A stretch of DNA of 64,000 nucleotides. Source: Marispirochaeta aestuarii. Lineage in GTDB: Bacteria; Spirochaetota; Spirochaetia; JC444; Marispirochaetaceae. Both the position numbers and the translations under genes were made by a program. The notes beneath the pieces were generated by a model that had not been told where the DNA came from, ran no database searches, and was given only the letters and a program-made list of their open reading frames with translations. Location: positions 121,922 through 185,921 of the forward strand of contig NZ_MWQY01000010.1 of the NCBI RefSeq assembly GCF_002087085.1. The letters are read 5' to 3'. Of this stretch, positions 8,125 through 16,447 are shown one piece after another (the first letter of the stretch is position 1; each line of letters starts with the position of its first letter).

Positions 8125-8322
8125 ATGAACGAAAGAGATCGACAGGAACGGCGGCTCCGCAGAATTGAGGGCTTCCTTTACAGGATCAGTGTATTCCGCC
8201 ACAGTAAACCTGTTTCACAGACAGGGCAAAAGCACTCCTTCTTTATCGGGCCACACAGGGCCCAGGCCGTGGATTTTGCCTCGGAGGATCTTAAAAAATA
8301 CAGAAAGGCCCATCGGAATTAA
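8125..8322 (+). CDS. small basic hypothetical protein (65 aa)
   Basis: An arginine/lysine-rich 65-residue ORF (starts MNERDRQERRLRRIEGFLYR, ends LKKYRKAHRN). It has no ribosome-binding site, but a consensus promoter ends 12 bases upstream of the ATG, which would allow leaderless translation. It converges on the CobW-like gene, whose stop lies two bases away. I do not recognise a family. The unbiased charge pattern and promoter favour a real gene over chance, but only moderately. Confidence 0.45.
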   Translation: MNERDRQERRLRRIEGFLYRISVFRHSKPVSQTGQKHSFFIGPHRAQAVDFASEDLKKYRKAHRN

Positions 8323-8324
8323 TA

Positions 8325-9266
8325 TCAGCGCAGGTGTACTTCCGTCCCGGTTTCGTCCTTCCAGAGAGAAGCAAAACCTTCAGCGACCTCCCCGTCTCCC
8401 GGAACGATAATTACAAGCCCCAGAACCGGGGACTCCCCCTCCCGGTGATCGCAGACCAGGTTTTCGTCCACACAGTCGACGAGAAAGTAACCACCCTTCC
8501 GTGCGGGGAGTGCGCCTTTAATCCGGAAGGCTTTCTGCGCCGCCCGCCGCAGAAAGCCTTCCAGGGCCTCCTGCAGAACAGGTTCGGAGGAATGAAGATA
8601 ATAGCTTTTGGGCCGGCCGGAACTGCCCCAGCCCATATATTCCTGTTCGGGTTCACGGATCTCAGGTTTTCCTCTCAGGGCCTGCTCAATATCCCTCAGT
8701 CCGATTTGCCCCTGGGAAGCGAAAAGCAGCGGAACATCAGGACGAAGCTCCCGCAGCAGGGATTCCGTGGATGCGATCTGCTCAGATGACATCAGGTCGG
8801 TCTTGTTCAGGACCACCGCGGCGGCATACGCCACCTGCTCCCGGATCGCCTGAACGGTCCGGCTGAGAACGGGGTAGCGGGGCCCGTCGACAATGCATAT
8901 GAGTCCGGCGAGTTCGATTCTGCCGGCGCTGGTTTTACTGATTCCTTCCACCATGTCTTTCAGGGTCGAGGGTTTGGAAAGGCCAGAGCACTCGGCGAGA
9001 ATGAGGTCCGGACCCCTTTCGGCAAGCCGGATAAGGCTGGAGGCCAGAGGAGCTGCAAGGCAGGCACAGAAGATCTGTCCGTTGTTCAACTCGAAGATCT
9101 CCCCCGAGGCGTCCTGCACCCTGGAGGCATCTATACCCACGGCACCGAACTCGTTGATTATAAGCCCCGCCCGGCGTCCGTCGAGGCTGTCCAGCAGGCT
9201 GTTCAGGACCGTCGTTTTACCGGCGCCGAGGAAACCGGCGATAAAGTAGAGGGGAACCGGTTTCAT
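8325..9266 (-). CDS. CobW/COG0523-family GTPase in the corrinoid cluster
   Basis: A 313-residue P-loop GTPase with Walker A GFLGAGKTT (11-19), the INEFG segment (38-42), an ECSGLSKP Walker B-like segment and an NKTD guanine-specificity motif. The family's metal-binding CxCC is reduced to C67-A-C69-L, so one usual cysteine is missing. A C-terminal CobW domain follows. COG0523 proteins are GTP-driven metal chaperones or maturation factors. The start overlaps the stop of the UroD-type gene by four bases (ATGA), implying translational coupling, so it probably services the methyltransferase, for instance by zinc or corrinoid loading. That role is inferred. Confidence 0.85.
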   Translation of the reverse strand: MKPVPLYFIAGFLGAGKTTVLNSLLDSLDGRRAGLIINEFGAVGIDASRVQDASGEIFELNNGQIFCACLAAPLASSLIRLAERGPDLILAECSGLSKPSTLKDMVEGISKTSAGRIELAGLICIVDGPRYPVLSRTVQAIREQVAYAAAVVLNKTDLMSSEQIASTESLLRELRPDVPLLFASQGQIGLRDIEQALRGKPEIREPEQEYMGWGSSGRPKSYYLHSSEPVLQEALEGFLRRAAQKAFRIKGALPARKGGYFLVDCVDENLVCDHREGESPVLGLVIIVPGDGEVAEGFASLWKDETGTEVHLR

Positions 9267-10615
9267 TTTTCCAGCAGGCCCTCTATTTCCCTAAAGAGTT
9301 CATCCCGGCTGGGAATTATGGAGGAGTATTTCAATTCGCCGTTGATATAGATGCTGGGAAGCTGCTTGACCCCCATGGCACCGCAGCGGGCTATATTCTC
9401 GGGAACAGTATATTTGTACTCCACCACATCGATTCTGTCCCCGTAGTGCTCCTTGGCATCCAGGGCGGAGGCCATCATGTAGGTACAGGCGGCACAGGTG
9501 GCGGAATCCAGGGTAAAGACCTCGATAAGGGGCCTCTCCAGGTTAGGATAATCCGGCAGTTCTCCCTCGAAGACCAGGTCCTCCTTGGTGTAGTTGGCAA
9601 CCATGGTTCGGGTGGCTTCCGTGTTATGGACGGCCTGTTCGGCGGCGATGGTGTTTTCGATGGGGGTGGCATAGGGCATATCGCAGCCCGGGGAGATGAT
9701 CAGGTTATCGTGGGAGACGGAGTCCATGAGGTCTATGACGGTCTTCATGTTATCCTGCTGGTTGCCGAAGAGCATAACTGAGGTAAGGGGGATGTTTCCT
9801 GCCAGCACCACATCATACCTGTCGGTAATCTCCTTGGCCGTCGCCAGGTCTACATTCTCGTCCACGGAGATATTGTCCGGTTTTGTGCGGCACATGGGTT
9901 CGATGTTGTTCGTGGCGTTTCCGCAGACAAAAAACGACGAAAAGGCCCCCCGGTCGCGGATGCAGTCGAAGAGTTCGGTAAAGGGTTTTTCCATGAACTC
10001 GGCAAAATGATCAGGCGAGATCTGCGAGATGAGGGGATCCACCGCGGCTATAACGTCCATCCCGGCATCGATGAAGTATCCCGCCAGGACCTTCGCCACC
10101 CTGTTGGTATACTCCAGCAGCCGATGGACATACCCGGGGTTCATGATCATATCCATGAAGATATTGGTCCCCCGCAGATGAGATGCCAGGGTAAAGGGGC
10201 CGCAGAGAAGGCCATAGAGGGCGGTAGTATCCCCCACCCGCTGCTTCATCTGCTTCATGGTTTCGATCTCGAGGGCCAGGCGACCGTCCGCGGCGGCGGG
10301 AATGGTATCGGGGATCTCGTCGGTATCCGCCAGGGGGTGGGTTTTAACGGTGGGAGGAGAGTCTTCCGCCCATACGAGCTCACAACCCAGAATCTCAGCC
10401 TCAATCTGCAGGTCGAACATTACCGGCTGTCCGTCGGGTTTGTAGATTCTGTTGACCTCCAGCAGGGATTCAAGAAGTTTTGCCCCCTCCGTGGAAACCT
10501 CCCGCGCCGTATAACCCTTCAGCTTTCCGGCGTGGACACCGGCGAAAGGAACCCAGGGGACGGTATCGGGGTAGTTATTTTTCATGACCGCGTAGATGCG
10601 CTCTTTTCCTGTCAT
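9263..10615 (-). CDS. UroD/MtaA-family corrinoid methyltransferase fused to a thioredoxin-like domain
   Basis: The 450-residue protein has an N-terminal uroporphyrinogen-decarboxylase-type barrel (residues about 1-345) related to MtaA/MtbA methylcobamide methyltransferases, and a C-terminal thioredoxin-like domain (about 362-450) with a CAAC motif at 374-377. MtaA-type enzymes bind zinc with His-x-Cys and a later Cys. Here Cys231 (VCGN) and Cys311 (SPGCDMP) are present but the expected histidine is Phe229. It follows the corrinoid protein gene and overlaps the CobW-like gene. It may take the methyl group from, or give it to, the corrinoid protein. The thiol domain could hold a methyl acceptor or keep the zinc site reduced. 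The substrate is unknown. Confidence 0.8.
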   Translation of the reverse strand: MTGKERIYAVMKNNYPDTVPWVPFAGVHAGKLKGYTAREVSTEGAKLLESLLEVNRIYKPDGQPVMFDLQIEAEILGCELVWAEDSPPTVKTHPLADTDEIPDTIPAAADGRLALEIETMKQMKQRVGDTTALYGLLCGPFTLASHLRGTNIFMDMIMNPGYVHRLLEYTNRVAKVLAGYFIDAGMDVIAAVDPLISQISPDHFAEFMEKPFTELFDCIRDRGAFSSFFVCGNATNNIEPMCRTKPDNISVDENVDLATAKEITDRYDVVLAGNIPLTSVMLFGNQQDNMKTVIDLMDSVSHDNLIISPGCDMPYATPIENTIAAEQAVHNTEATRTMVANYTKEDLVFEGELPDYPNLERPLIEVFTLDSATCAACTYMMASALDAKEHYGDRIDVVEYKYTVPENIARCGAMGVKQLPSIYINGELKYSSIIPSRDELFREIEGLLEK

Positions 10616-10727
10616 TGCTCCTCCATTCTTTACTGCCGTAATCCCATCCTAATGGAGGGGACCCTGTTTCTCTTGTAGTTTTTTCCGATCCTTGGAATTT
10701 TCAGCTTCGGTTGAACACGCAGGCAAT

Positions 10728-10753
10728 AAAAAAGCCCGATCCTGGGACCGGGC
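10728..10753 (-). terminator. terminator after the corrinoid protein gene
   Basis: Nine-pair stem GCCCGRTCC/GGAYCGGGC (one wobble pair) with a two-base loop, followed on the minus strand by six T residues. It lies between the corrinoid protein and UroD-type genes, so it would reduce expression of the downstream pair. The run of A on the other side makes it possibly bidirectional. Confidence 0.8.
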
Positions 10754-10776
10754 AAAAATCTGTTTTCAGTTCCGAT

Positions 10777-11412
10777 TCAGCTTGCGCAGGCGGCAACAGC
10801 CGCTTCAGCGGCGGATGTGGCATCAGCGGAGTAGATATCAGCACCGATGGACTCACAGAAGTTCTGGGTAACCGGTGCGCCACCGACCATTATGGTAATG
10901 GAGTCCCGCATTCCGGCCTCTTTTACCGCCTTTACCACGTTCTCCATTTCCGTCATGGTGGTGGTAAGAAGAGCCGAGCATGCAATTATCTGCGCCCCCT
11001 CTTCCTTTGCGACGGTTACGAACTTTTCGGTAGCCACATCAGCTCCCAGGTCGATGACTTCAAGACCCTTGCCTTCCATCATTATTTTAACCAGGTTCTT
11101 TCCGATATCATGGAGGTCGCCTTTTACGGTTCCCAGTACAACCTTGCCCTTTCTGTCTCCCGGGCCGCCAACCATATGGGGTTTCAGGACTTCGATTCCG
11201 GCGTTCATAGCTCTGGCAGCGATAAGAACCTCCGGTACATATACTTCATTCTTCTTAAAGCGCTCACCGACGATGCCCATTCCGAGCATGAGACCTTCGT
11301 TAAGGATCTCCTTGGCACTGGAACCTTCATCCAGCGCTTTCCTGCAGAGATCTGCAACCTCTTTGGCCTTTCCCTTCTGCAGCATTTCAGAGATTTCATT
11401 CCAGTCAGCCAT
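10777..11412 (-). CDS. corrinoid (B12-binding) methyltransferase protein
   Basis: A 211-residue two-domain corrinoid protein of the MtbC/MttC type. An N-terminal helical cap (about 1-85) is followed by a Rossmann-like B12 domain with the cobalt-ligand signature GDLHDIGKN, the SALLTTTM segment and a VGGAPV glycine motif. It carries the methyl group between a substrate methyltransferase and an acceptor enzyme. ATG 11412 is chosen because AAGGAG lies a short distance upstream; an in-frame ORF extends 36 bases further but lacks a site. It is preceded by a TGTCWGACA palindrome and the PocR-type regulator gene. Confidence 0.93.
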   Translation of the reverse strand: MADWNEISEMLQKGKAKEVADLCRKALDEGSSAKEILNEGLMLGMGIVGERFKKNEVYVPEVLIAARAMNAGIEVLKPHMVGGPGDRKGKVVLGTVKGDLHDIGKNLVKIMMEGKGLEVIDLGADVATEKFVTVAKEEGAQIIACSALLTTTMTEMENVVKAVKEAGMRDSITIMVGGAPVTQNFCESIGADIYSADATSAAEAAVAACAS

Positions 11413-11429
11413 TCCGTTCTCCTTTTGTG

Positions 11430-11440
11430 TGTGTCTGACA
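11430..11440. promoter_or_regulatory. TGTCWGACA palindrome upstream of the corrinoid protein gene
   Basis: The minus strand reads TGTCAGACACA about 20 bases upstream of the start. The same 11 bases occur in the opposite orientation at 14721-14731, 20 bases upstream of the RACo-type activator gene, so both are candidate sites for one regulator, most simply the PocR-type protein encoded between them. Confidence 0.45.
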
Positions 11441-11552
11441 TTATCCAATGCCTGTTAGCCCGCGTATTGAAAAAAATGGATTCTTTTTGAATTTTCTTTT
11501 GACCCTTTCTACTATTTTACCACAAATCCCGGAATTATACCTTACAGTTATT

Positions 11553-12833
11553 CTAATGTATCTCCTGGTTCTCTCCTGCAGATCTGCCCCGGGACTCCCG
11601 ATACCTGCCGGGGGTCACACCGGCTATCTTTTTAAACACCTTGGAGAAATAGGACTGATCCTCGTACCCGACCATTGCCGCCACATCGACGAGGGGAATG
11701 CTGGTATTGCGAAGAATATTCCTTGCTTTATCTATCCTGTACCTGTTCAGATAGTTGTTGAAACTCACCTTGAGTTCTTCCTTGAATACCTTGGAGAAGT
11801 AAGCAGGAGACAGGTAGACCTCCCTGGCAACGGCATCCAGGGTAATCTTTTCTGCAAAGTTCTGGTGAACGAACTGGACCGCCCGGTAGATGGCATCGGC
11901 ATGCTTCACCTCCCGCAGATCGAAGACGAAATCGGTAAAACGCAGCATGATTCGGGAGAGCCAGGCCGCCAGATCGTCAACGGAACTGAAGGTGTGAATC
12001 TGTCTCAGGTATTTGAGGTTGAGCCCGAAAACCTGCTCAACCTCGGCCCCCCCTTCGACGGCAGCCCGGGAGAGCAGTACCACCAGTTCCAGCACACGGG
12101 ATTTGACAACTTCGAAATTCCTTCCTGCGGAAAAGAATACACTCCCCAGAATCTCGTTCAAGAGACGCTGGGAGCCCTTCTTGTCGCCCTGGGAAATCAG
12201 CCGGAGAAGCTCTCGTTCCTTCTCGAAGGGGTAGCTGTGAGTCTCCGCATCCTCCAGATCCTTGATATACTGAATGTACTCACTGATCTTCGACTGCTGC
12301 TCCAGGGCCTCGGTGGACACCAGAAAACGGGAGTCCCCCTGAAAAGAGAGATGTTCCGCGGACACGGCTAGAAGCTCGCTCAAGGCGGTTACCCTGTCGG
12401 GAGAAACCTGTCTGACAGTTCTGAGCTCCCCAAGGATCTGTTCAAGACCCTCGCTGATTCCGTACTTGCGTGTCAGCTCATCCAGGACTTCCTCCGGTTC
12501 AATCATTAAAACCGGCCCCCCCACAAGGACGCCCTGCATGATTCCGTCGATTACGATGGGAGAGGCCCAATGGACCAGGGAGACCGGGCAAAAATAGATG
12601 TACTTGCCACCGAAGCGTTCAGCCTGGTACCCGCCCCAGAGATGCACCTGCCGGCAGTTGAGCCTCTCCTTGAGAAGAGGCTGCAGGGCCGAACAGAACC
12701 TGCAGATATCTCCGGGATACAGGGTATCCCCGGTATTGTCGATTACCGAACACCCGCAGCCCGTGGCCTTGGCGTAAACCCCGGCGAGCCGGCGGGCCTG
12801 TTCCCTGTTAAGTTCGTGTACAGCAGAATCCAT
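11553..12833 (-). CDS. PocR-domain AraC-family transcriptional regulator
   Basis: A 426-residue regulator. Residues about 8-175 form a PocR sensory domain with the cysteine-rich pattern GCGCSV, CRFC, NCRQVH and YFCP. The last 100 residues form an AraC double helix-turn-helix (AREVYLSPAYFSKVFKEEL and VAAMVGYEDQSYFSKVFKK). PocR domains sense small hydrocarbon derivatives or corrinoid-linked signals and are often encoded beside corrinoid methyltransferases. It lies between the activator and corrinoid genes on the same strand and is probably the local activator. Confidence 0.9.
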   Translation of the reverse strand: MDSAVHELNREQARRLAGVYAKATGCGCSVIDNTGDTLYPGDICRFCSALQPLLKERLNCRQVHLWGGYQAERFGGKYIYFCPVSLVHWASPIVIDGIMQGVLVGGPVLMIEPEEVLDELTRKYGISEGLEQILGELRTVRQVSPDRVTALSELLAVSAEHLSFQGDSRFLVSTEALEQQSKISEYIQYIKDLEDAETHSYPFEKERELLRLISQGDKKGSQRLLNEILGSVFFSAGRNFEVVKSRVLELVVLLSRAAVEGGAEVEQVFGLNLKYLRQIHTFSSVDDLAAWLSRIMLRFTDFVFDLREVKHADAIYRAVQFVHQNFAEKITLDAVAREVYLSPAYFSKVFKEELKVSFNNYLNRYRIDKARNILRNTSIPLVDVAAMVGYEDQSYFSKVFKKIAGVTPGRYRESRGRSAGENQEIH

Positions 12834-12858
12834 GGTTACGGAAAACTATAGCAAGTTT

Positions 12859-14700
12859 TCAGTGTTGGGAAAAGAACATCTGTTCCACGTACTTTTCCTG
12901 GAAACTCATACTCCCCGAAAGCTCCACGTAATCAACCTGCCCGGCGAGTTCCTGAACATGTTTGAAATCCCGGGCCGAGAGAAGCACCCGCAAGGCCCCG
13001 GCCCCGGCGGTATTGCCCGCCGGAACAATACGTTCGGTCAAAGCCCCGGGCAGAAGTCCTGTGGCCACGGCACTCTCTATATCGATGAAGCTGCCGAAAC
13101 CGCCGGCCAGGTGGACCCTGCTGATTTCCTCAGGGCCGATACCGTATTCCTCCAGAAGAACCTCAATCCCCGCCGCAACGGCGGCCTTTGCCAGCTGTAC
13201 CTCCCGTACATCCTTCGCGGTAAAGAGAAGATCATGCCCGTCCCTGCGGCGGGCGATAAAAAAGCCTTCCTCCCGTACGCGGGCACGCAGATCCTCCGGA
13301 ACATCCCCGGGGAGCTCATCCGGCGGCAGCAGTCTGCCTGTCTCATCCACAAGCCCTGTCCGTACCAGAAGAGCCATAAGGTCGATAATACCGGAGCCGC
13401 AGATGCCAAGGGGCAGATCGTCCGCGATGGTGGTCCATTTCATTTCTTCCGCCGGGGAGAGAAATACTCTGTTGATCGCTCCGGGGATTCCCCCCAGTCC
13501 GCATGAGATGGTGGCGCCTTCAAAAGCCGGTCCGGCAGCGGTGGAACAGGCGACAATACGCCTCCGGTCACCCAGGACGATTTCTCCGTTGGTACCGATA
13601 TCGATGAGCATTGCGGGCTTATTCTGCTCCCGGATTCCCGTGGCCAGCATGCCGGCCACAATATCCGCCCCGATAAAACCGGAAATTGAGGGCAGCAGAA
13701 TCAGGGGTATCGTAAGGGGCAGTCGGGGCAGAAGTAGAGCACTGGACTCGATTCTCATCTCGGTGAAAGCCGGAATAAAAGGGGCTGCCGCTATAGTTCG
13801 GGGATCGATCCCGGCAAACAGGTGCATCATAACCGTATTCCCCGCAATGGAGACCCCCCGAAGATCCTCCCAGAGGATGTCAGCCTCCTCCACCAGTCGG
13901 TAAAGCATACGGGAGAGCTGACCGGCAATGGCCCTCTGCTGTGGCCCGGGTCCGGAATCGATTACCGCCTGTACCCTGGAGATGACATCTCCCCCCCAGG
14001 ATTTCTGCAGATTCAGTCCCGATACGATCCCCCCGACCTTTCCGGACCCCAGATGAACCAGGTAGGCCACCACCGTGGTCGTTCCTATATCCACCGCGAC
14101 ACCATAACCTGGGCCGGCATCCCGGGGCAGTACTGCCCAGGGAAAACCGTCAAGAAGAGACAGGGTGAGACTGCTGCCTGTATCGCTGACCAATCCGGAA
14201 AGCCGGTTAAGCAGATGAAGGGGAAGCTTCACAGAACGATACTGTTCGTCCTGTTCGAGGGCTCTGGTCAGGGATTCAGATACCCGCACCGTATTACTGC
14301 GCTGGTCATCGAGGGAGGGAGGAGCATACTCAATCCTGACAGCCTGAAAGGGAGGATCAACTGTGCCCTCATAGACGGCATGATCGCTTACGATGGCTGC
14401 TCCGCTGGAGTTGAAGAGGGGGCTTACGACACAGTCTCCCTGCAGTGTAATCATGCAGGCAAGACGTTCCCCCTTTTCCAGAGTCAGGGAAGATAAAAAG
14501 CGCTTTTCCTGCGGTTCCGGGGCCGAAACCTCGCCGTCCACAAGGACCCTGCATTTTCCGCAGGTGCCTTTTCCGCCGCAGGGGGCATCAAAATCAAAAT
14601 CATCGAAGCCCTGCAAGGCTTCAAGCAGGTTCGTTCCCCGGGGGACCTTCCGGACCTCTTCGATCCCCTCCCGGAGCATGGTAAGCTGTACAGTCTTCAT
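12859..14700 (-). CDS. reductive activator of corrinoid proteins (RACo/RamA-like, ASKHA domain)
   Basis: The 613-residue protein has an N-terminal 2Fe-2S ferredoxin domain with Cys41, Cys47, Cys50 and Cys82 (CGGKGTCGKC, then LACM), a linker, and an ASKHA-type ATPase body (DUF4445) with the GVAVDIGTTTVVAYL phosphate-binding segment, LIDIGTNGEIV and LAGGFG motifs. Such proteins use ATP to reduce Co(II) corrinoid back to the active Co(I) form after accidental oxidation. It heads a minus-strand cluster with the PocR regulator, the corrinoid protein and the UroD-type methyltransferase, its obvious partners. Confidence 0.92.
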   Translation of the reverse strand: MKTVQLTMLREGIEEVRKVPRGTNLLEALQGFDDFDFDAPCGGKGTCGKCRVLVDGEVSAPEPQEKRFLSSLTLEKGERLACMITLQGDCVVSPLFNSSGAAIVSDHAVYEGTVDPPFQAVRIEYAPPSLDDQRSNTVRVSESLTRALEQDEQYRSVKLPLHLLNRLSGLVSDTGSSLTLSLLDGFPWAVLPRDAGPGYGVAVDIGTTTVVAYLVHLGSGKVGGIVSGLNLQKSWGGDVISRVQAVIDSGPGPQQRAIAGQLSRMLYRLVEEADILWEDLRGVSIAGNTVMMHLFAGIDPRTIAAAPFIPAFTEMRIESSALLLPRLPLTIPLILLPSISGFIGADIVAGMLATGIREQNKPAMLIDIGTNGEIVLGDRRRIVACSTAAGPAFEGATISCGLGGIPGAINRVFLSPAEEMKWTTIADDLPLGICGSGIIDLMALLVRTGLVDETGRLLPPDELPGDVPEDLRARVREEGFFIARRRDGHDLLFTAKDVREVQLAKAAVAAGIEVLLEEYGIGPEEISRVHLAGGFGSFIDIESAVATGLLPGALTERIVPAGNTAGAGALRVLLSARDFKHVQELAGQVDYVELSGSMSFQEKYVEQMFFSQH

Positions 14701-14720
14701 TAGTGAAAGAGATTATCATT

Positions 14721-14810
14721 TGTCAGACACATTTGCTTGTACTTTTTTTTGAAAGGTGCAAAAAAGGCGGGGAAATGCGGCTTGACAGGTCACCGTCTAT
14801 TGCCTAGGGT
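14721..14810 (+). promoter_or_regulatory. divergent control region: TGTCWGACA site and TSUP promoter
   Basis: TGTCAGACACA at 14721-14731 lies just upstream of the RACo-type gene on the other strand. TTGACA (14782-14787) spaced 17 bases from TAGGGT (14805-14810) is the promoter candidate for the plus-strand permease gene. Confidence 0.5.
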
Positions 14811-14839
14811 GCATAGATACTTTTCACCCTGAAAGGCGG

Positions 14840-15607
14840 ATGATCTCGATGTTTGAATTCCTGCACTCCTTCAATCTTGACGTCTGGCAGTGGCTGCTGG
14901 CGATAATCGCGGTTGCCGGTATCGGCGCAAACAAAACAGGAATTGTGGGCATCAATCTGCTCTCGGTTGCCATCCTGGCGGCCATCTTCGGAGGAAAAGC
15001 ATCAACCGGGGTTCTTATGCCCTTTCTCATCATGGCCGATATATTCGCCATCAGCCATTACCGCAGATCGGTCCGCTGGAAACACCTGTTTACCATTCTA
15101 TTCTGGGCCCTGCTTGGGGTCTCTGCGGCTCTGTATGTGGGAGAAATCATTGCGGACGAGTATTTCAGAATAATACTTGCAGCTGTTATTTTTACCCTCC
15201 TTGCAATGACGGTTCTGAGTGAAATGAGCGGGAAGCGTTTTCATCCGAAAAAACACTGGTATGTTACAATTTTCATCGGACTTATCGGCGGGTTCACTTC
15301 CATGATCGGCAACGCCGCCGGACCTATTTTTACCCTCTATTTTGTCTCCTTACGGCACACGAAAAACGAATACATCGCCACCAGGGCCTGGTTCTTTTTT
15401 ATCATCAACCTGATAAAAATTCCCCTTCATCTTTTTGTCTGGGAAACCATTAACCCCACAACCCTCAGTTTCAATCTGGTTCTTGCTCCGGCGATTTTCC
15501 TTGGAGCGGTAGCAGGAATACTCATTGTCAGGAGAATTCCTGAACGGGGGTACAAGGTCTTCATTCTGACGGCCACCCTGGTATCCGCAATCATGCTGTT
15601 GTTTTAA
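14840..15607 (+). CDS. TSUP/TauE-SafE family membrane permease
   Basis: A 255-residue, very hydrophobic protein with about eight predicted membrane segments and the family features GANKTGIVG near residue 30 and GLIGGFTSMIGNAAGPIF around 150. TSUP proteins export or import sulfur-containing or carboxylic anions such as sulfite, sulfoacetate or 2-oxo acids. ATG 14840 follows a GAAAGG site closely; a second ATG nine bases on is equally possible. It stands alone and is divergent from the corrinoid cluster. A functional link to the cluster is possible but not shown; the substrate is unknown. Confidence 0.85.
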   Translation: MISMFEFLHSFNLDVWQWLLAIIAVAGIGANKTGIVGINLLSVAILAAIFGGKASTGVLMPFLIMADIFAISHYRRSVRWKHLFTILFWALLGVSAALYVGEIIADEYFRIILAAVIFTLLAMTVLSEMSGKRFHPKKHWYVTIFIGLIGGFTSMIGNAAGPIFTLYFVSLRHTKNEYIATRAWFFFIINLIKIPLHLFVWETINPTTLSFNLVLAPAIFLGAVAGILIVRRIPERGYKVFILTATLVSAIMLLF

Positions 15608-15619
15608 GACGCACCGGGT

Positions 15620-16447
15620 TTACATCATCTTCATGTTCCCCTTGTGAAAAGCAAGATCCAGGACCATGACCATGGCGCCCTGCTTCTTTTCCATATCTCC
15701 GGTAATTCCCTCGATTCCTTCAAGGACTTCATTTATTTTATCCTCCGGAACCAGGGCCATGATGGTACGGCTGCGGTTTCTGTCGGCTTTCATAAAGCCG
15801 ATAAAATCAGCGAAGAGAGGTATGTTGGAGATAAACTGCCCCATTCCGAAGGATTCGATGATGGTTGCTCCTTCAATACCCTCCTCGATAAAGAATTCCA
15901 GCACATTGTAGAAAAAATCCTCCAGGTAGAGGTTGAGGATCAGAAGCTTCATCTTTTGCGCCTTCCCGCTCTGCTCCGCCGCTGCCGCACGGCTATGGCG
16001 GATAAAGGCCTCATACATTGCAGTCTCCGTGGGGGCCCTGAGAATCTCGTTTCGTATCGCCGGAATCCCCGCAATACGGGAAATCGCCGCCAGGATCTGC
16101 AGATGCTCGTTAACCGCAGACGAAGGTCCGAGGATTACAAAAATGAGCTTTACCTTCTTTTTGTCCAGGGAATCAAACTCAACCCCTTTTGGGGCCACGG
16201 CGAAAAAGACCAGAAACTCATCCATCTCATCCAGCCTGGCATGGGGAATGGCGATCTCCCCGCCGAAGGCGGTGGATCCCTGCTCTTCTCTTTTTTGCAG
16301 GGCCTCGAAAACATCGTCCTGGGAGAGGGTTTTCAGCTTCTCGCTCTTATGTGCAAGCTCAGCAAGCTTCCTGAGGACTTCCTCTTTCGTTCTGCCCTTC
16401 AGGCCGAGTTTACAGCATTTTTTCTCGGTGAGTTGATACAGTTCCAT
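15620..16447 (-). CDS. PTS EIIA(Ntr/Fru)-like domain fused to a PII-like domain
   Basis: The 275-residue protein has an N-terminal PTS EIIA domain of the fructose/nitrogen type (about 1-150) with the phosphorylatable His69 in an AIPHARLDEM context, and a C-terminal PII-like alpha/beta domain (about 165-270, starting MKLLILNLYLEDFFYNVLEF). Its start shares one base with the antiporter stop (ATGA), so the two are translationally coupled. EIIA-Ntr proteins regulate potassium transport in other bacteria, so this is probably a cytosolic regulator of the adjacent CPA2 antiporter rather than part of a sugar PTS. That role is inferred. Confidence 0.85.
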   Translation of the reverse strand: MELYQLTEKKCCKLGLKGRTKEEVLRKLAELAHKSEKLKTLSQDDVFEALQKREEQGSTAFGGEIAIPHARLDEMDEFLVFFAVAPKGVEFDSLDKKKVKLIFVILGPSSAVNEHLQILAAISRIAGIPAIRNEILRAPTETAMYEAFIRHSRAAAAEQSGKAQKMKLLILNLYLEDFFYNVLEFFIEEGIEGATIIESFGMGQFISNIPLFADFIGFMKADRNRSRTIMALVPEDKINEVLEGIEGITGDMEKKQGAMVMVLDLAFHKGNMKMM

